Of a stretch of 9,033 nt of DNA, positions 1-6,539 are shown in pieces (the first letter of the stretch is position 1; the number at the start of each line of letters is the position of its first letter). The DNA comes from an uncultured Amaricoccus sp. (lineage in GTDB: Bacteria; Pseudomonadota; Alphaproteobacteria; Rhodobacterales; Rhodobacteraceae): contig NZ_CALLYO010000013.1 of NCBI RefSeq assembly GCF_937858865.1, positions 1 through 9,033 of the forward strand, written 5' to 3'. Made by a program: the position numbers and the translations under genes. Below the pieces are notes generated by a model. That model was not told the origin of the DNA and made no database searches. It was given only the letters and a program-made list of their open reading frames with translations.

Positions 1-479
1 TGCTGCTGGTGCCGGCCGCCCCGCGCGCGGCGCAGACGGTCACCATCCGCATGCGGGGCGACGCCAGGGGGGCGCATGTCGGCTTCGATCCGGTCGGCCT
101 GCGGCTCCGCCCCGGCGATACGGTGCGCTGGCTGAACGTCGATCCGGGCAACGCCCATACCGCGACCGCCTACCATCCGGCGAACTTCGACCGGCCGCGG
201 CGCATCCCGGCGGCTGCCCAGCCGTGGGATTCGGACTATCTGCTCGACAAGGAGAGCTTCGCGGTGACGCTGACGGTCGAGGGCATCTACGACTACTTCT
301 GCGCGCCGCACGAGCACGCCGGCATGGTGGGCCGGCTGATCGTCGGCGATCCGGCGGCCGATTCCTGGATCGACGCGCCGGGCGCGGTCGGCGACCTGCC
401 GGAGGCGGCGCTCGCGGCCTTCCCGACGGTCGCGGCGATCATGGACCGGGGCGTCGTGCCCGGCCAGGGATGGGCGTGA
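1..479 (+). CDS. Exported cupredoxin (plastocyanin/azurin-like copper protein), 5' end outside window
   Basis: The gene enters from outside; the first complete codon is at base 3 and the frame reads LLVPAAPRAAQT, which looks like the end of a signal peptide with cleavage near the AA-Q junction, so the mature protein is probably periplasmic. A GTG at 9 is in frame but lies inside this signal peptide and is unlikely to be the start. Numbering from that GTG, the type-1 copper ligands are all present: His50 in GNAHT, then Cys98, His101 and Met106 in FCAPHEHAGM. The Cys+3 His and Cys+8 Met spacing is that of plastocyanin and pseudoazurin. Family knowledge: such proteins carry single electrons or bind copper. 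About 45 residues follow the copper loop, ending in a short acidic/hydrophobic tail of unknown role. The TGA overlaps the ATG of the sigma-factor gene. The electron partner cannot be told from the sequence. Confidence 0.9.
   Translation, partial: LLVPAAPRAAQTVTIRMRGDARGAHVGFDPVGLRLRPGDTVRWLNVDPGNAHTATAYHPANFDRPRRIPAAAQPWDSDYLLDKESFAVTLTVEGIYDYFCAPHEHAGMVGRLIVGDPAADSWIDAPGAVGDLPEAALAAFPTVAAIMDRGVVPGQGWA
466..470 (+). promoter_or_regulatory. Ribosome binding site that decides the sigma-factor start
   Basis: AGGGA lies 8 nt before the ATG at 479, inside the end of the cupredoxin gene. The other in-frame ATG, at 470, overlaps this element and so has no binding site of its own. This favours 479 and coupled translation from the upstream gene. 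Confidence 0.65.
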
Positions 480-1165
480 TGCAGCTCGCCCGTCTCGCCC
501 TTCCCGGGGATCTGCCCGACTCCGTGCTGGTCGACCGTGCCCGCCTGCGCGACGAGGCGGCGATCCGCGAGCTGATCCGCCGCCACAACCGGCGGCTCTT
601 CCGTGCCGCCCGCGGCGTTCTCCGCGACGATGCCGAGGCGGAGGACGTGGTGCAGGCGGCCTGGGTGCGCGCCTTCCTCGCGCTCGACGGTTTCCGCAGC
701 GAGGCGAACCTTGCCACATGGCTGACGCGGATCGCGCTCAACGAGGCGCTCGGGCGGGTGCGCCGGCGCAAGCCGGCCGTCGATCTCGACCGGCTCGACG
801 AAGGAGGCATCGTCATGTTCCCGCTCTCCCCGACCCCGCCCGGCCCCGAGAGCGAAGCCGGCCGCGCCCGGGTGCGCGAGGTGCTGGAGCGGGCCGTCGA
901 CGGCCTGCCCCCCGCCTTCCGGACGGTCTTCGTGCTGCGGGCGATCGAGGGGCTCGACACGGAGGAGACGGCGGCGCTCCTCGGTCTCAAGCCCGAGACG
1001 GTGAAGACGCGGCTGCATCGCGCCCGCCGGCAGCTGCGGACGGCGCTCGAGCGCGAGCTGGCGCCGGCCTTCTCGGAGATCTATCCGTTCGGCGGCGCTC
1101 GCTGCGCCCGCACCGCCGACCGGGTGATCGAACAGTTGCAAAGGCTCCGGCCGTCCGGCGAGTAG
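479..1165 (+). CDS. ECF-type sigma-70 family RNA polymerase sigma factor
   Basis: A 228-residue alternative sigma factor. Region 2 spans about residues 26-97, with DAEAEDVVQAAWVRAF (51-66) and the WLTRIALNEAL helix (81-91) typical of core-polymerase and -10 binding. A proline-rich linker (about 115-125) follows. Region 4 spans about 134-190 and ends in the helix-turn-helix TEETAALLGLKPETVKTRLH (161-180), which would read the -35 element. After region 4 there is a tail of about 35 residues containing FGGARCARTADRVI (204-217); I have seen similar F-G-A-R-C tails in some proteobacterial ECF factors, but cannot name the group. The frame stays open upstream to 224, but that part is a shadow of the cupredoxin gene, so the start is placed at 479, where TGATG joins the two genes. 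No anti-sigma gene lies downstream; the next gene is convergent. The signal sensed is unknown. Confidence 0.92.
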   Translation: MQLARLALPGDLPDSVLVDRARLRDEAAIRELIRRHNRRLFRAARGVLRDDAEAEDVVQAAWVRAFLALDGFRSEANLATWLTRIALNEALGRVRRRKPAVDLDRLDEGGIVMFPLSPTPPGPESEAGRARVREVLERAVDGLPPAFRTVFVLRAIEGLDTEETAALLGLKPETVKTRLHRARRQLRTALERELAPAFSEIYPFGGARCARTADRVIEQLQRLRPSGE

Positions 1166-1183
1166 CGCGCCTCACATGAGGGG

Positions 1184-1211
1184 GCAGCGGCGCGCCCGGG
1201 CGCGCCGCTGC
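1184..1211. terminator. Perfect 28-bp palindrome between convergent genes, likely bidirectional terminator
   Basis: Both arms are 14 nt (left arm GCAGCGGCGCGCCC) and match exactly, giving a strong GC stem whose inner CCCGGG would form a small loop. It begins 18 bp after the sigma-factor TAG and ends 10 bp before the binding-protein TGA on the other strand, so it could serve both genes. Neither side has a T-run, so termination would be of the non-canonical strong-hairpin type; a small second inverted repeat (CCTCA-CA-TGAGG) sits at 1170-1181. Placement supports a terminator, but the sequence alone does not prove it. Confidence 0.65.
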
Positions 1212-1221
1212 GTTGCGCGCG

Positions 1222-2340
1222 TCACGAGGCGGTCGTGCCCCAGATCGCGCGATAGGCGTCGCGGTAGCCGTTGTCGGGGTCGAAGACATTCTCGGGCCCG
1301 CCGTCGAACTCGATGTTCTCCGGCGTCACCAGGTGGATGTCGGAGACGTAGCCCGACCATTCCTCGCCGGCGAAGGCGCGGTTGAGCTCGTCGACGAGCT
1401 GCCAGCCCTGCATGTGCAGCGGCTCGGGAACGGTCGCGGCCTGGTACTGGTTCGAGCGGATGCGCTGGAAGGCCGACTCCGAGCCGTCGCCGGCGGAGAT
1501 GTTGTGCGGCGGGTCGCCGCCGTCCTTGCCGGCCGAGGCGAGCGAGGGGCCCATGAAATCGTAGTAGAGATCGTTCACCGCCAGCGAGTAGGTCCACTTG
1601 TCGCCGAAGCGCTGCAGGAGCGAGGTGGTGAGCTGCGGCATGCGGCTCGAGGCCTCGGTCATCGGGGAATCCTCGAGCACGAGGACCTCGCAGCCGGGGC
1701 AGCCCTCCTTGATCGCGGTCTCCATCATCCGCGCCTTGCCGATCGCCATCTCGTAGTTCGAGTCGCCGAAGATGACGACGCCGGCGGTGCCGCCCGAGTC
1801 GACGATGGCGAGGTCGGCCGCAGTCTGCGCCACGTCGGCGATGCGGGTGTTCACGTTGGCGAACATGCCGGTCGCCGGGTCGGGGCCCGGCTCGATCGTC
1901 GCGTGCCAGCCGACGAAGGGGATGCCCGCCTCCTTCACCTGCGCGAGCGCGGCGTTCTGCTCGATGGCGTCGAACCCGCCGACGATGATCCCGTCGGGCT
2001 TCAGCGCGATGGCCTGGCTCATCGCGGCGGTGCGGGCCGAGATGTCGCCGTGGCCGTCCATCACGCGCAGTTCCCAGCCGATCGCCTCGGCCGCCTCGGC
2101 GACGCCGCGCGAGACGCCCTCGGTGCCGCCGTTCCTGAGATCGCCGGCGACGTAGATGATCGTCTTGCCGGCCTGCGCCTTCGGGCCGGTGGTCGGGCCG
2201 TCCCAGACCCCGGCGCGCGCCGTCGCCTTCTCGATCCGCGCCTTGGCGGCGTCGAGGCTCGCGTCCGCGCTCGCCGTGCCGGCCAGGGCCAGCAGTGCGG
2301 CCGAGGCCATGAGCAGCCCTCTTGCCATTCGTCCCGTCAT
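1222..2340 (-). CDS. Periplasmic sugar-binding protein of a CUT2 ABC transporter (RbsB-like)
   Basis: A 372-residue solute-binding protein of the peripla_BP_4/RbsB type. Residues 1-25 form a signal peptide (MTGRMARG, a hydrophobic run, then cleavage at TASA-DAS); no lipobox cysteine is present, so it should be free in the periplasm. The first lobe opens with KTIIYVAGDLRNGGTEG (59-75); LKPDGIIVGGF (113-123) and the hinge-side GIPFVGWHA (139-147) follow, and the second lobe contains AGVVIFGDSNYEMAIGKA (186-203) and SLAVNDLYYDF (252-262), where ribose-type proteins keep ligand-binding Asn/Asp residues. GCPGCEV (213-219) offers a possible disulfide. The ATG at 2340 has a strong upstream GGGAGGA and overlaps the permease stop as ATGA. 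It is the last gene of the ATPase-permease-binding protein operon. The ligand (pentose, hexose, polyol or other) cannot be decided. Confidence 0.9.
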   Translation of the reverse strand: MTGRMARGLLMASAALLALAGTASADASLDAAKARIEKATARAGVWDGPTTGPKAQAGKTIIYVAGDLRNGGTEGVSRGVAEAAEAIGWELRVMDGHGDISARTAAMSQAIALKPDGIIVGGFDAIEQNAALAQVKEAGIPFVGWHATIEPGPDPATGMFANVNTRIADVAQTAADLAIVDSGGTAGVVIFGDSNYEMAIGKARMMETAIKEGCPGCEVLVLEDSPMTEASSRMPQLTTSLLQRFGDKWTYSLAVNDLYYDFMGPSLASAGKDGGDPPHNISAGDGSESAFQRIRSNQYQAATVPEPLHMQGWQLVDELNRAFAGEEWSGYVSDIHLVTPENIEFDGGPENVFDPDNGYRDAYRAIWGTTAS

Positions 2341-3422
2341 TCCGTCGTCCTCCCTGGTTGATTGGCTTCCGCCTGCGGATCGCCCGGATCGGGCGCCCGC
2401 ACCTTCGTGGTCCGCTTGCGCTGGGCGTAGCCGGCGATGCCGATGGCCACGAGCAGCGTGAGACCGTTGAACATCGGCTCTACCCAGAAGGAGCCGCCGA
2501 GCTGCTGGATGCCGGAGATGCCGATGGCGAGGATCACCACCCCGATGATGGTGCCCCAGACGTTGACCCGCCCGGGCTTGATCGTCGTCGAGCCGAGGAA
2601 GGCGCCGACGAGGGCGGGCAGCAGGAACTCGAGCCCGACGCTCGCCTGGCCGATGCGGAGCTTGGAGGCGAGGAGGACGCCGGCCATGGCGGTCAGCACG
2701 CCCGACGTCACGAAGGCGGCCATGGTGAAGCGGCGGACGGGGATGCCGTTCAATGCCGCGGCCTTGGGATTGGCGCCGATGGCGTAGAGGTAGCGCCCGA
2801 TCGGCAGGTACTCGAGCACGAACCACAGAACGACTGCGAGCGCGAGGACGTAGAAGCCGGTGATCGGCATGCCGAGGATGCGCATCCCGTTCAGGGCGAA
2901 GAAGCCGTCGGGCAGGGTGCCGATGATCTGCCGGCCATCGGAGTGCCACATGGCGACGGCGTAGAGCACCGTGCCCATGCCGAGGGTGGCGATGAAGCTG
3001 TCGATCTGCGCCACCTCGACGAGGAGGCCGTTCAGGAAGCCGACGAAGGCGCCGAGCAGGAGCACGATCACCACCGCGACCGGCCAGGGAACCCCGTACC
3101 AGACCTGCAGGCTGATCGCGAGGATGTGCCAGAGGACGACCCCGTAGCCCACGGTCAGGTCGATCTTGCCGGTCACCATCGGCACCATGGCCGCGAGGGA
3201 GAGGATGGCGATGATCGACTTGTCGGCGACGATCGAGCGGGCGTTGAGCAGCGTCGGGAAGGTGTCGGGGAGGAGCAGCGAGAAGAAGAGCGCGAGCAGG
3301 GCCGTGAGCACCACGAGCCCGTAGACCGGCAGGAGGCGCGCGAGCCTCTGTCCCGGTCCGAGCGTGGCGAGTTCCGCCCGCGTCGGCTCCAGGGCATCCG
3401 ACTTGATCGAGTTGACCGACAT
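2337..3422 (-). CDS. CUT2-family sugar ABC transporter permease (RbsC-like)
   Basis: A 361-residue inner-membrane protein with many hydrophobic segments, roughly from residue 31 to 333, and hydrophilic ends. It matches the BPD_transp_2 family of ribose/xylose-type importers: VTGKIDLTVG (83-92) is the counterpart of the family's GGIDLSVG, followed by FIATLGMGTVLY (143-154), IGANPKAAALNGIPVRRF (215-232), a cytoplasmic loop likely to touch the ATPase, and LVGAFLGSTT with GRVNVWGTIIG (271-294). One permease gene is usual, since two copies form the channel. The ATG at 3422 has AGGGAG 5 nt upstream; part of this element is shared with the ATPase stop, which lies 10 bp away. The C-terminus ends in a charged, proline-rich tail. 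The TGA overlaps the next gene's ATG, so the genes are likely translated together. Confidence 0.92.
   Translation of the reverse strand: MSVNSIKSDALEPTRAELATLGPGQRLARLLPVYGLVVLTALLALFFSLLLPDTFPTLLNARSIVADKSIIAILSLAAMVPMVTGKIDLTVGYGVVLWHILAISLQVWYGVPWPVAVVIVLLLGAFVGFLNGLLVEVAQIDSFIATLGMGTVLYAVAMWHSDGRQIIGTLPDGFFALNGMRILGMPITGFYVLALAVVLWFVLEYLPIGRYLYAIGANPKAAALNGIPVRRFTMAAFVTSGVLTAMAGVLLASKLRIGQASVGLEFLLPALVGAFLGSTTIKPGRVNVWGTIIGVVILAIGISGIQQLGGSFWVEPMFNGLTLLVAIGIAGYAQRKRTTKVRAPDPGDPQAEANQPGRTTE
2348..2354 (-). promoter_or_regulatory. Strong ribosome binding site for the binding-protein gene
   Basis: GGGAGGA on the minus strand, 7 nt before the ATG at 2340 and inside the end of the permease gene. 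It supports this start over the Met four codons later, and would favour high translation of the binding protein, which importers need in excess of the membrane parts. Confidence 0.75.
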
Positions 3423-3432
3423 GCGCGCTCCC

Positions 3433-4917
3433 TCAGACGGCTTCGGAGACCGAGGCCGCGGTGATGACCGCCTCGGTTGTGAGCGCCGGGCCGGCGAGTT
3501 CGCGCACGATCCGGCCGCGGCTGAAGACGAGCGCGCGGTGGCAGATCTGCGCGACCTCCTCGAAATCCGTCGAGACGATGATCACCGCGAGCCCGTCTTC
3601 GAGCGCCCGGGCGATCAGCGCGTAGATCTCCGCCTTGGCGCCGACGTCGACGCCGGCGGTCGGATCCTCGGCGATCAGGAGCCGTCGCGCGCTCGCCAGC
3701 CAGCGCGCGACGACGACCTTCTGCTGATTGCCGCCCGAGAGGGCCTCGATCGCCAGCTCGGGCGCGTTCGGGCGCAGGCCGACCCGTGCGCCGAGCGCCG
3801 CCGCCCGGTCCGCCTCATGGCGGGGGGAGAGGATCGAGAAGAGCCCGCGCCCGGAGGCGCCCGGGTTGAGGAAGATGTTCTCCCGCACGCTCAGCGCCGA
3901 GGCGACGGCCTCCTCGCCGCGGTCGCGCGCCACGAGGCCGATGCCCTGCCCGAGCGCCTCGACGGGGCTCGCGGCGCGCACCTCGCGGCCGTCGAGCCGG
4001 ATGGTTCCGCTGTGGGGCACGACGCCGAAGAGCGCCCGCCCGATGTCCTCCTGCCCTGCGCCGCGCAGTCCGACAAGGCCGAGGAGCTCGTTGCGGCGGA
4101 GATCGAAGTCGATGGGGCCGACGCCCTCGGTGCGCAACCCGCGCACCTCAAGCCGCACGCCCTCGGACGGACGCTCCTCCCGCAGGAAGGCCTCGAAGGT
4201 CGAGCGCCCGACGATCAGGCGCACCAGGCCCTCCGGGGTCATCTCCGCGACCGGCCCCTCTCCGACGACCGCCCCGTCGCGCAGCACCACCACGCGGTCG
4301 GCCACGCGGAAGATCTCGTCCAGCCGGTGCGAGACGTAGATCATTCCCACGCCGCGCTCCCTGAGCGAGCGCATGACCGCGAAGAGCCGCTCGACCTCGT
4401 TGGCGGGAAGGCTCGCCGTCGGTTCGTCCAGCACGAGGAAGTCGCAGTCGGTGGCGAGCGCGCGCGCGATGGCGACGAGCGACTTCTCGGTGCGGCTGAG
4501 CGATTTCACTCGCGTCTCAGTGTCGATATCGCAGCCGACGAGGGCGAGCGCGGCCTCGGCCGCGCGGGCCGTCGTCTTCCAGTCGATCGCCCCGAGGCCG
4601 GCGCCGCGGCCGAACCCCTGGGCGAGCGCGACGTTCTCCGCGACCGTCATCCATTCCACGAGGCCGAGGTCCTGGTGGATGAAGGAGACGGGCTTGGCGC
4701 CGTCCCGCCCCGGCGGCCGGTCGAGGACGATCTCGCCCGAGTCGGCGCGGTGGATGCCGCCGAGGATCTTGATGAGCGTCGACTTCCCGGCGCCGTTCTC
4801 GCCGAGCAGCGCCACGATCTCTCCGGCCCGTACGTCGAAGCTGACGCCCTTGAGCGCCTTGGTGCCGCCGAATGTCTTTGCGACATTGTCGAACCGGAGC
4901 GTCGCACCGCCGCGCAA
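3433..4917 (-). CDS. CUT2-family sugar ABC transporter ATP-binding protein (RbsA-like, two NBDs)
   Basis: A double nucleotide-binding-domain ATPase of 494 residues, near the usual 500. NBD1: Walker A GENGAGKST (39-47), Q-loop Gln82, Walker B LVLDEPT (161-167), switch His197, but a degenerate signature LSRTE (140-144). NBD2: intact LSGGNQQK (393-400), but GLRGAGQEDI (283-292) where Walker A would be, with no P-loop lysine, AEDPT (416-420) in place of the usual LDEPT, and Ser449 in the switch-His region. Pairing NBD1 Walker A with the NBD2 signature leaves one canonical ATP site, a pattern known in this family. No ATG is available before the conserved FDNVAKTFGG; the TTG at 4917, with AAGGGGGG 6 nt upstream, is the best start. 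Another in-frame TTG at 5016 would add 33 residues rich in Cys and Arg that do not resemble the family. It is the first gene of the transporter operon. Confidence 0.92.
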   Translation of the reverse strand: MRGGATLRFDNVAKTFGGTKALKGVSFDVRAGEIVALLGENGAGKSTLIKILGGIHRADSGEIVLDRPPGRDGAKPVSFIHQDLGLVEWMTVAENVALAQGFGRGAGLGAIDWKTTARAAEAALALVGCDIDTETRVKSLSRTEKSLVAIARALATDCDFLVLDEPTASLPANEVERLFAVMRSLRERGVGMIYVSHRLDEIFRVADRVVVLRDGAVVGEGPVAEMTPEGLVRLIVGRSTFEAFLREERPSEGVRLEVRGLRTEGVGPIDFDLRRNELLGLVGLRGAGQEDIGRALFGVVPHSGTIRLDGREVRAASPVEALGQGIGLVARDRGEEAVASALSVRENIFLNPGASGRGLFSILSPRHEADRAAALGARVGLRPNAPELAIEALSGGNQQKVVVARWLASARRLLIAEDPTAGVDVGAKAEIYALIARALEDGLAVIIVSTDFEEVAQICHRALVFSRGRIVRELAGPALTTEAVITAASVSEAV

Positions 4918-5044
4918 TTCCGTCCCCCCTTCGCCGGCGGTTCTCGTCCTGCCGGATGTGCACGGCTCTCCGGCCGCTACCCGCGCAGTTGGCGTCCGGC
5001 ATGCGCACCCTGTCAAGCCTGCCGGCGACGAAAAGCCGCGGCTG
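4918..5044 (-). promoter_or_regulatory. Intergenic region expected to carry the ABC operon promoter
   Basis: These 127 bp separate the cardiolipin synthase stop from the transporter ATPase start, far more than the gaps inside either operon. A perfect sigma-70 -35 hexamer TTGACA lies on the minus strand at 5016-5011, but at 17 bp spacing the -10 would be GCCAAC, a poor match, so an activator would be needed if it is used. Short palindromes GCATGC, TGCGCA and GTGCAC occur nearby, and none is long enough to call an operator. No clear terminator for the upstream gene was found. The same TTGACA supplies the alternative TTG start codon of the ATPase. Confidence 0.3.
4924..4931 (-). promoter_or_regulatory. 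Ribosome binding site supporting a TTG start of the ATPase
   Basis: AAGGGGGG on the minus strand ends 6 nt before TTG at 4917. No ATG or GTG fits in frame here, so this element decides the start call. Confidence 0.55.
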
Positions 5045-6517
5045 CTAGAGCACCGGGCCGAGCATGGCGACAGTGTTGTTCCAGATATGCCGGCGGCGCG
5101 ACCAGCGCATGACGTCGGCGCTGTCGACCCGATCGGAGCGGGCGATGTAGCTCGCCTGGCGGGCGCGCATGGCCGAGGTGAGCGGGCGGTCGACGAAGAG
5201 GATGTTGTTCTCGAAGTTGAGCTCGAAGCTCCGCCGGTCGATGTTGGCCGAGCCGATCAGCGTCACCTCGCCGTCGACCGTCACCGACTTGGCATGCAGG
5301 AGGCCGCCGACGTACTCGTAGATCTTCACCCCGGCGTCGAGCAGCTGGGGGTAGTAGCTGTGGCTGGCCGCCGCCACGATCCAGCTGTCGTTCCGGGCCG
5401 GGAAGACAATGGTGGTGTCGACCCCGCGCCGGGCGGAGGCGCAGAGGGCGGCCTGGATCGGCTCGTCCGGGACGTAGTAGGGGGTGGTGATGACGAGCTC
5501 GCGGCGGGCGGCGTACATCAGGCTCTCGAACATCTCGGGCATCGCCGAGTAGCGGACGGTGGCGCCGCTGGCGATGACCTGGGCGGGGAAGCCTTCGCCG
5601 ATCTCGAGCGGCTCCTCGAAGAGCGGCGAGAGGTCCTCCTTGGTGTGGGCCATCCAGTCGGTGGCGAAGACGTGCTGGTTCTGCCGCACGATCGGGCCCT
5701 CGAAGCGGATCATCGCGTCGACCCAGGGGGCGAAGCGCGGCTTCACCGCGAAGGCGGCGTCGGCGCAGTTGTTCGAGCCGCAGTAGGTGATGCGGTTGTC
5801 GATCACCACGATCTTGCGGTGGTTGCGCATGTCGATGCGGCCCTTGAGCGGGCGCGAGAGCGGGAAGCCGATGGGGAGCGCCGCGGCGAGGCGGACGCCC
5901 GCCTCGGCCATCGACCGCCAGTGCTCGGAGCGGATCATGGCGCGGGAGCCGAGGTCGTCGGCCATGGCGCGGCAGACGACGCCGCGGGCGGCGGCGCGCT
6001 TCAGCGCCTCGGCGACCTTGAGGCCGTTGGTGTCGGCGAGCCAGATGTAGAAGCAGATGTGGACGTGGCGCTCGGCGGCGTCGATGTCGGCGACCGTGTT
6101 GTCGATCACGTCGTCGCTGTCGCCGAGCAGGCGCCCGTGGTTGCCGCCGACGACCGGGAAGCCGGAGATCGACTGGCCGACACGGAAGAGCGGCATGAGG
6201 TGCGGCGGGACCCCGGCGTCCTCGCCCTCGCCCTCGTGCGGGCCTATGCGGGCGAAGGGTGCCAGGCGCTCCATAGCGCGCTTGAAGCGGGCGATGCGGC
6301 GGTGGCCGATGTTCGTCTCGCCGAAGAGGACGTAGGCGAGCATCCCGACCACCGGGGCGACGATGATGACGACGACCCAGGCGAGGCGAGAGGCGGGCTC
6401 GCGGTGCGGGCGCAGGAGGGCGCGGCCGACGAAGAAGACCTGCAGCGCGAGGTGCAGGGTGAGCAGGGTCCAGCCCGGCAGGTGGCCGAGGCTCCAGAGC
6501 CAGGCGGTCGTGTTCAT
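5045..6517 (-). CDS. cls: Cardiolipin synthase (phospholipase D superfamily)
   Basis: A 490-residue membrane enzyme; bacterial Cls proteins join two phosphatidylglycerol molecules into cardiolipin and glycerol (family knowledge). Two N-terminal membrane helices (about 15-34 and 45-65) include a PLDc_N-type segment ending in LAYVLFGETNIGHRR. Two HKD catalytic motifs follow: His233-Lys235-Asp240 in NHRKIVVIDNRITYCGSNN, and His408-Lys410-Asp415 in LLHAKSVTVDGEVTLIGSAN. Spacing and length fit the ClsA-type synthases. FYIWLADTNGLKVAEAL (156-172) is the usual block before the first motif. It lies 22 bp after prfC on the same strand and is probably co-transcribed. No good Shine-Dalgarno element precedes the ATG, only CCGGACC. 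The substrate could be another phosphatidyl donor, so the exact reaction is inferred. Confidence 0.9.
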   Translation of the reverse strand: MNTTAWLWSLGHLPGWTLLTLHLALQVFFVGRALLRPHREPASRLAWVVVIIVAPVVGMLAYVLFGETNIGHRRIARFKRAMERLAPFARIGPHEGEGEDAGVPPHLMPLFRVGQSISGFPVVGGNHGRLLGDSDDVIDNTVADIDAAERHVHICFYIWLADTNGLKVAEALKRAAARGVVCRAMADDLGSRAMIRSEHWRSMAEAGVRLAAALPIGFPLSRPLKGRIDMRNHRKIVVIDNRITYCGSNNCADAAFAVKPRFAPWVDAMIRFEGPIVRQNQHVFATDWMAHTKEDLSPLFEEPLEIGEGFPAQVIASGATVRYSAMPEMFESLMYAARRELVITTPYYVPDEPIQAALCASARRGVDTTIVFPARNDSWIVAAASHSYYPQLLDAGVKIYEYVGGLLHAKSVTVDGEVTLIGSANIDRRSFELNFENNILFVDRPLTSAMRARQASYIARSDRVDSADVMRWSRRRHIWNNTVAMLGPVL

Positions 6518-6539
6518 CGGCGGGTCCGGGGTGCGCGGG

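Noticed and set aside
224..478. An 85-residue N-terminal extension of the sigma factor
   Set aside because: This stretch is the cupredoxin gene in another frame (low-complexity Arg/Gly-rich), and a ribosome binding site supports the start at 479.
2341..2949. An upstream extension of the binding-protein frame to 2949
   Set aside because: It overlaps the well-supported permease gene and has Arg/His/Pro-rich shadow composition; the signal peptide and GGGAGGA fix the start at 2340.
4918..5016. A 33-residue N-terminal extension of the ATPase from TTG at 5016
   Set aside because: The added residues are Cys/Arg/Thr-rich, unlike the family, have no ribosome binding site, and the TTG at 4917 is better placed.
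4918..5044. Rho-independent terminator after cls
   Set aside because: CCGGCA and TGCCGG arms can pair, but with an 18-nt loop and no T-run, so it is not convincing.
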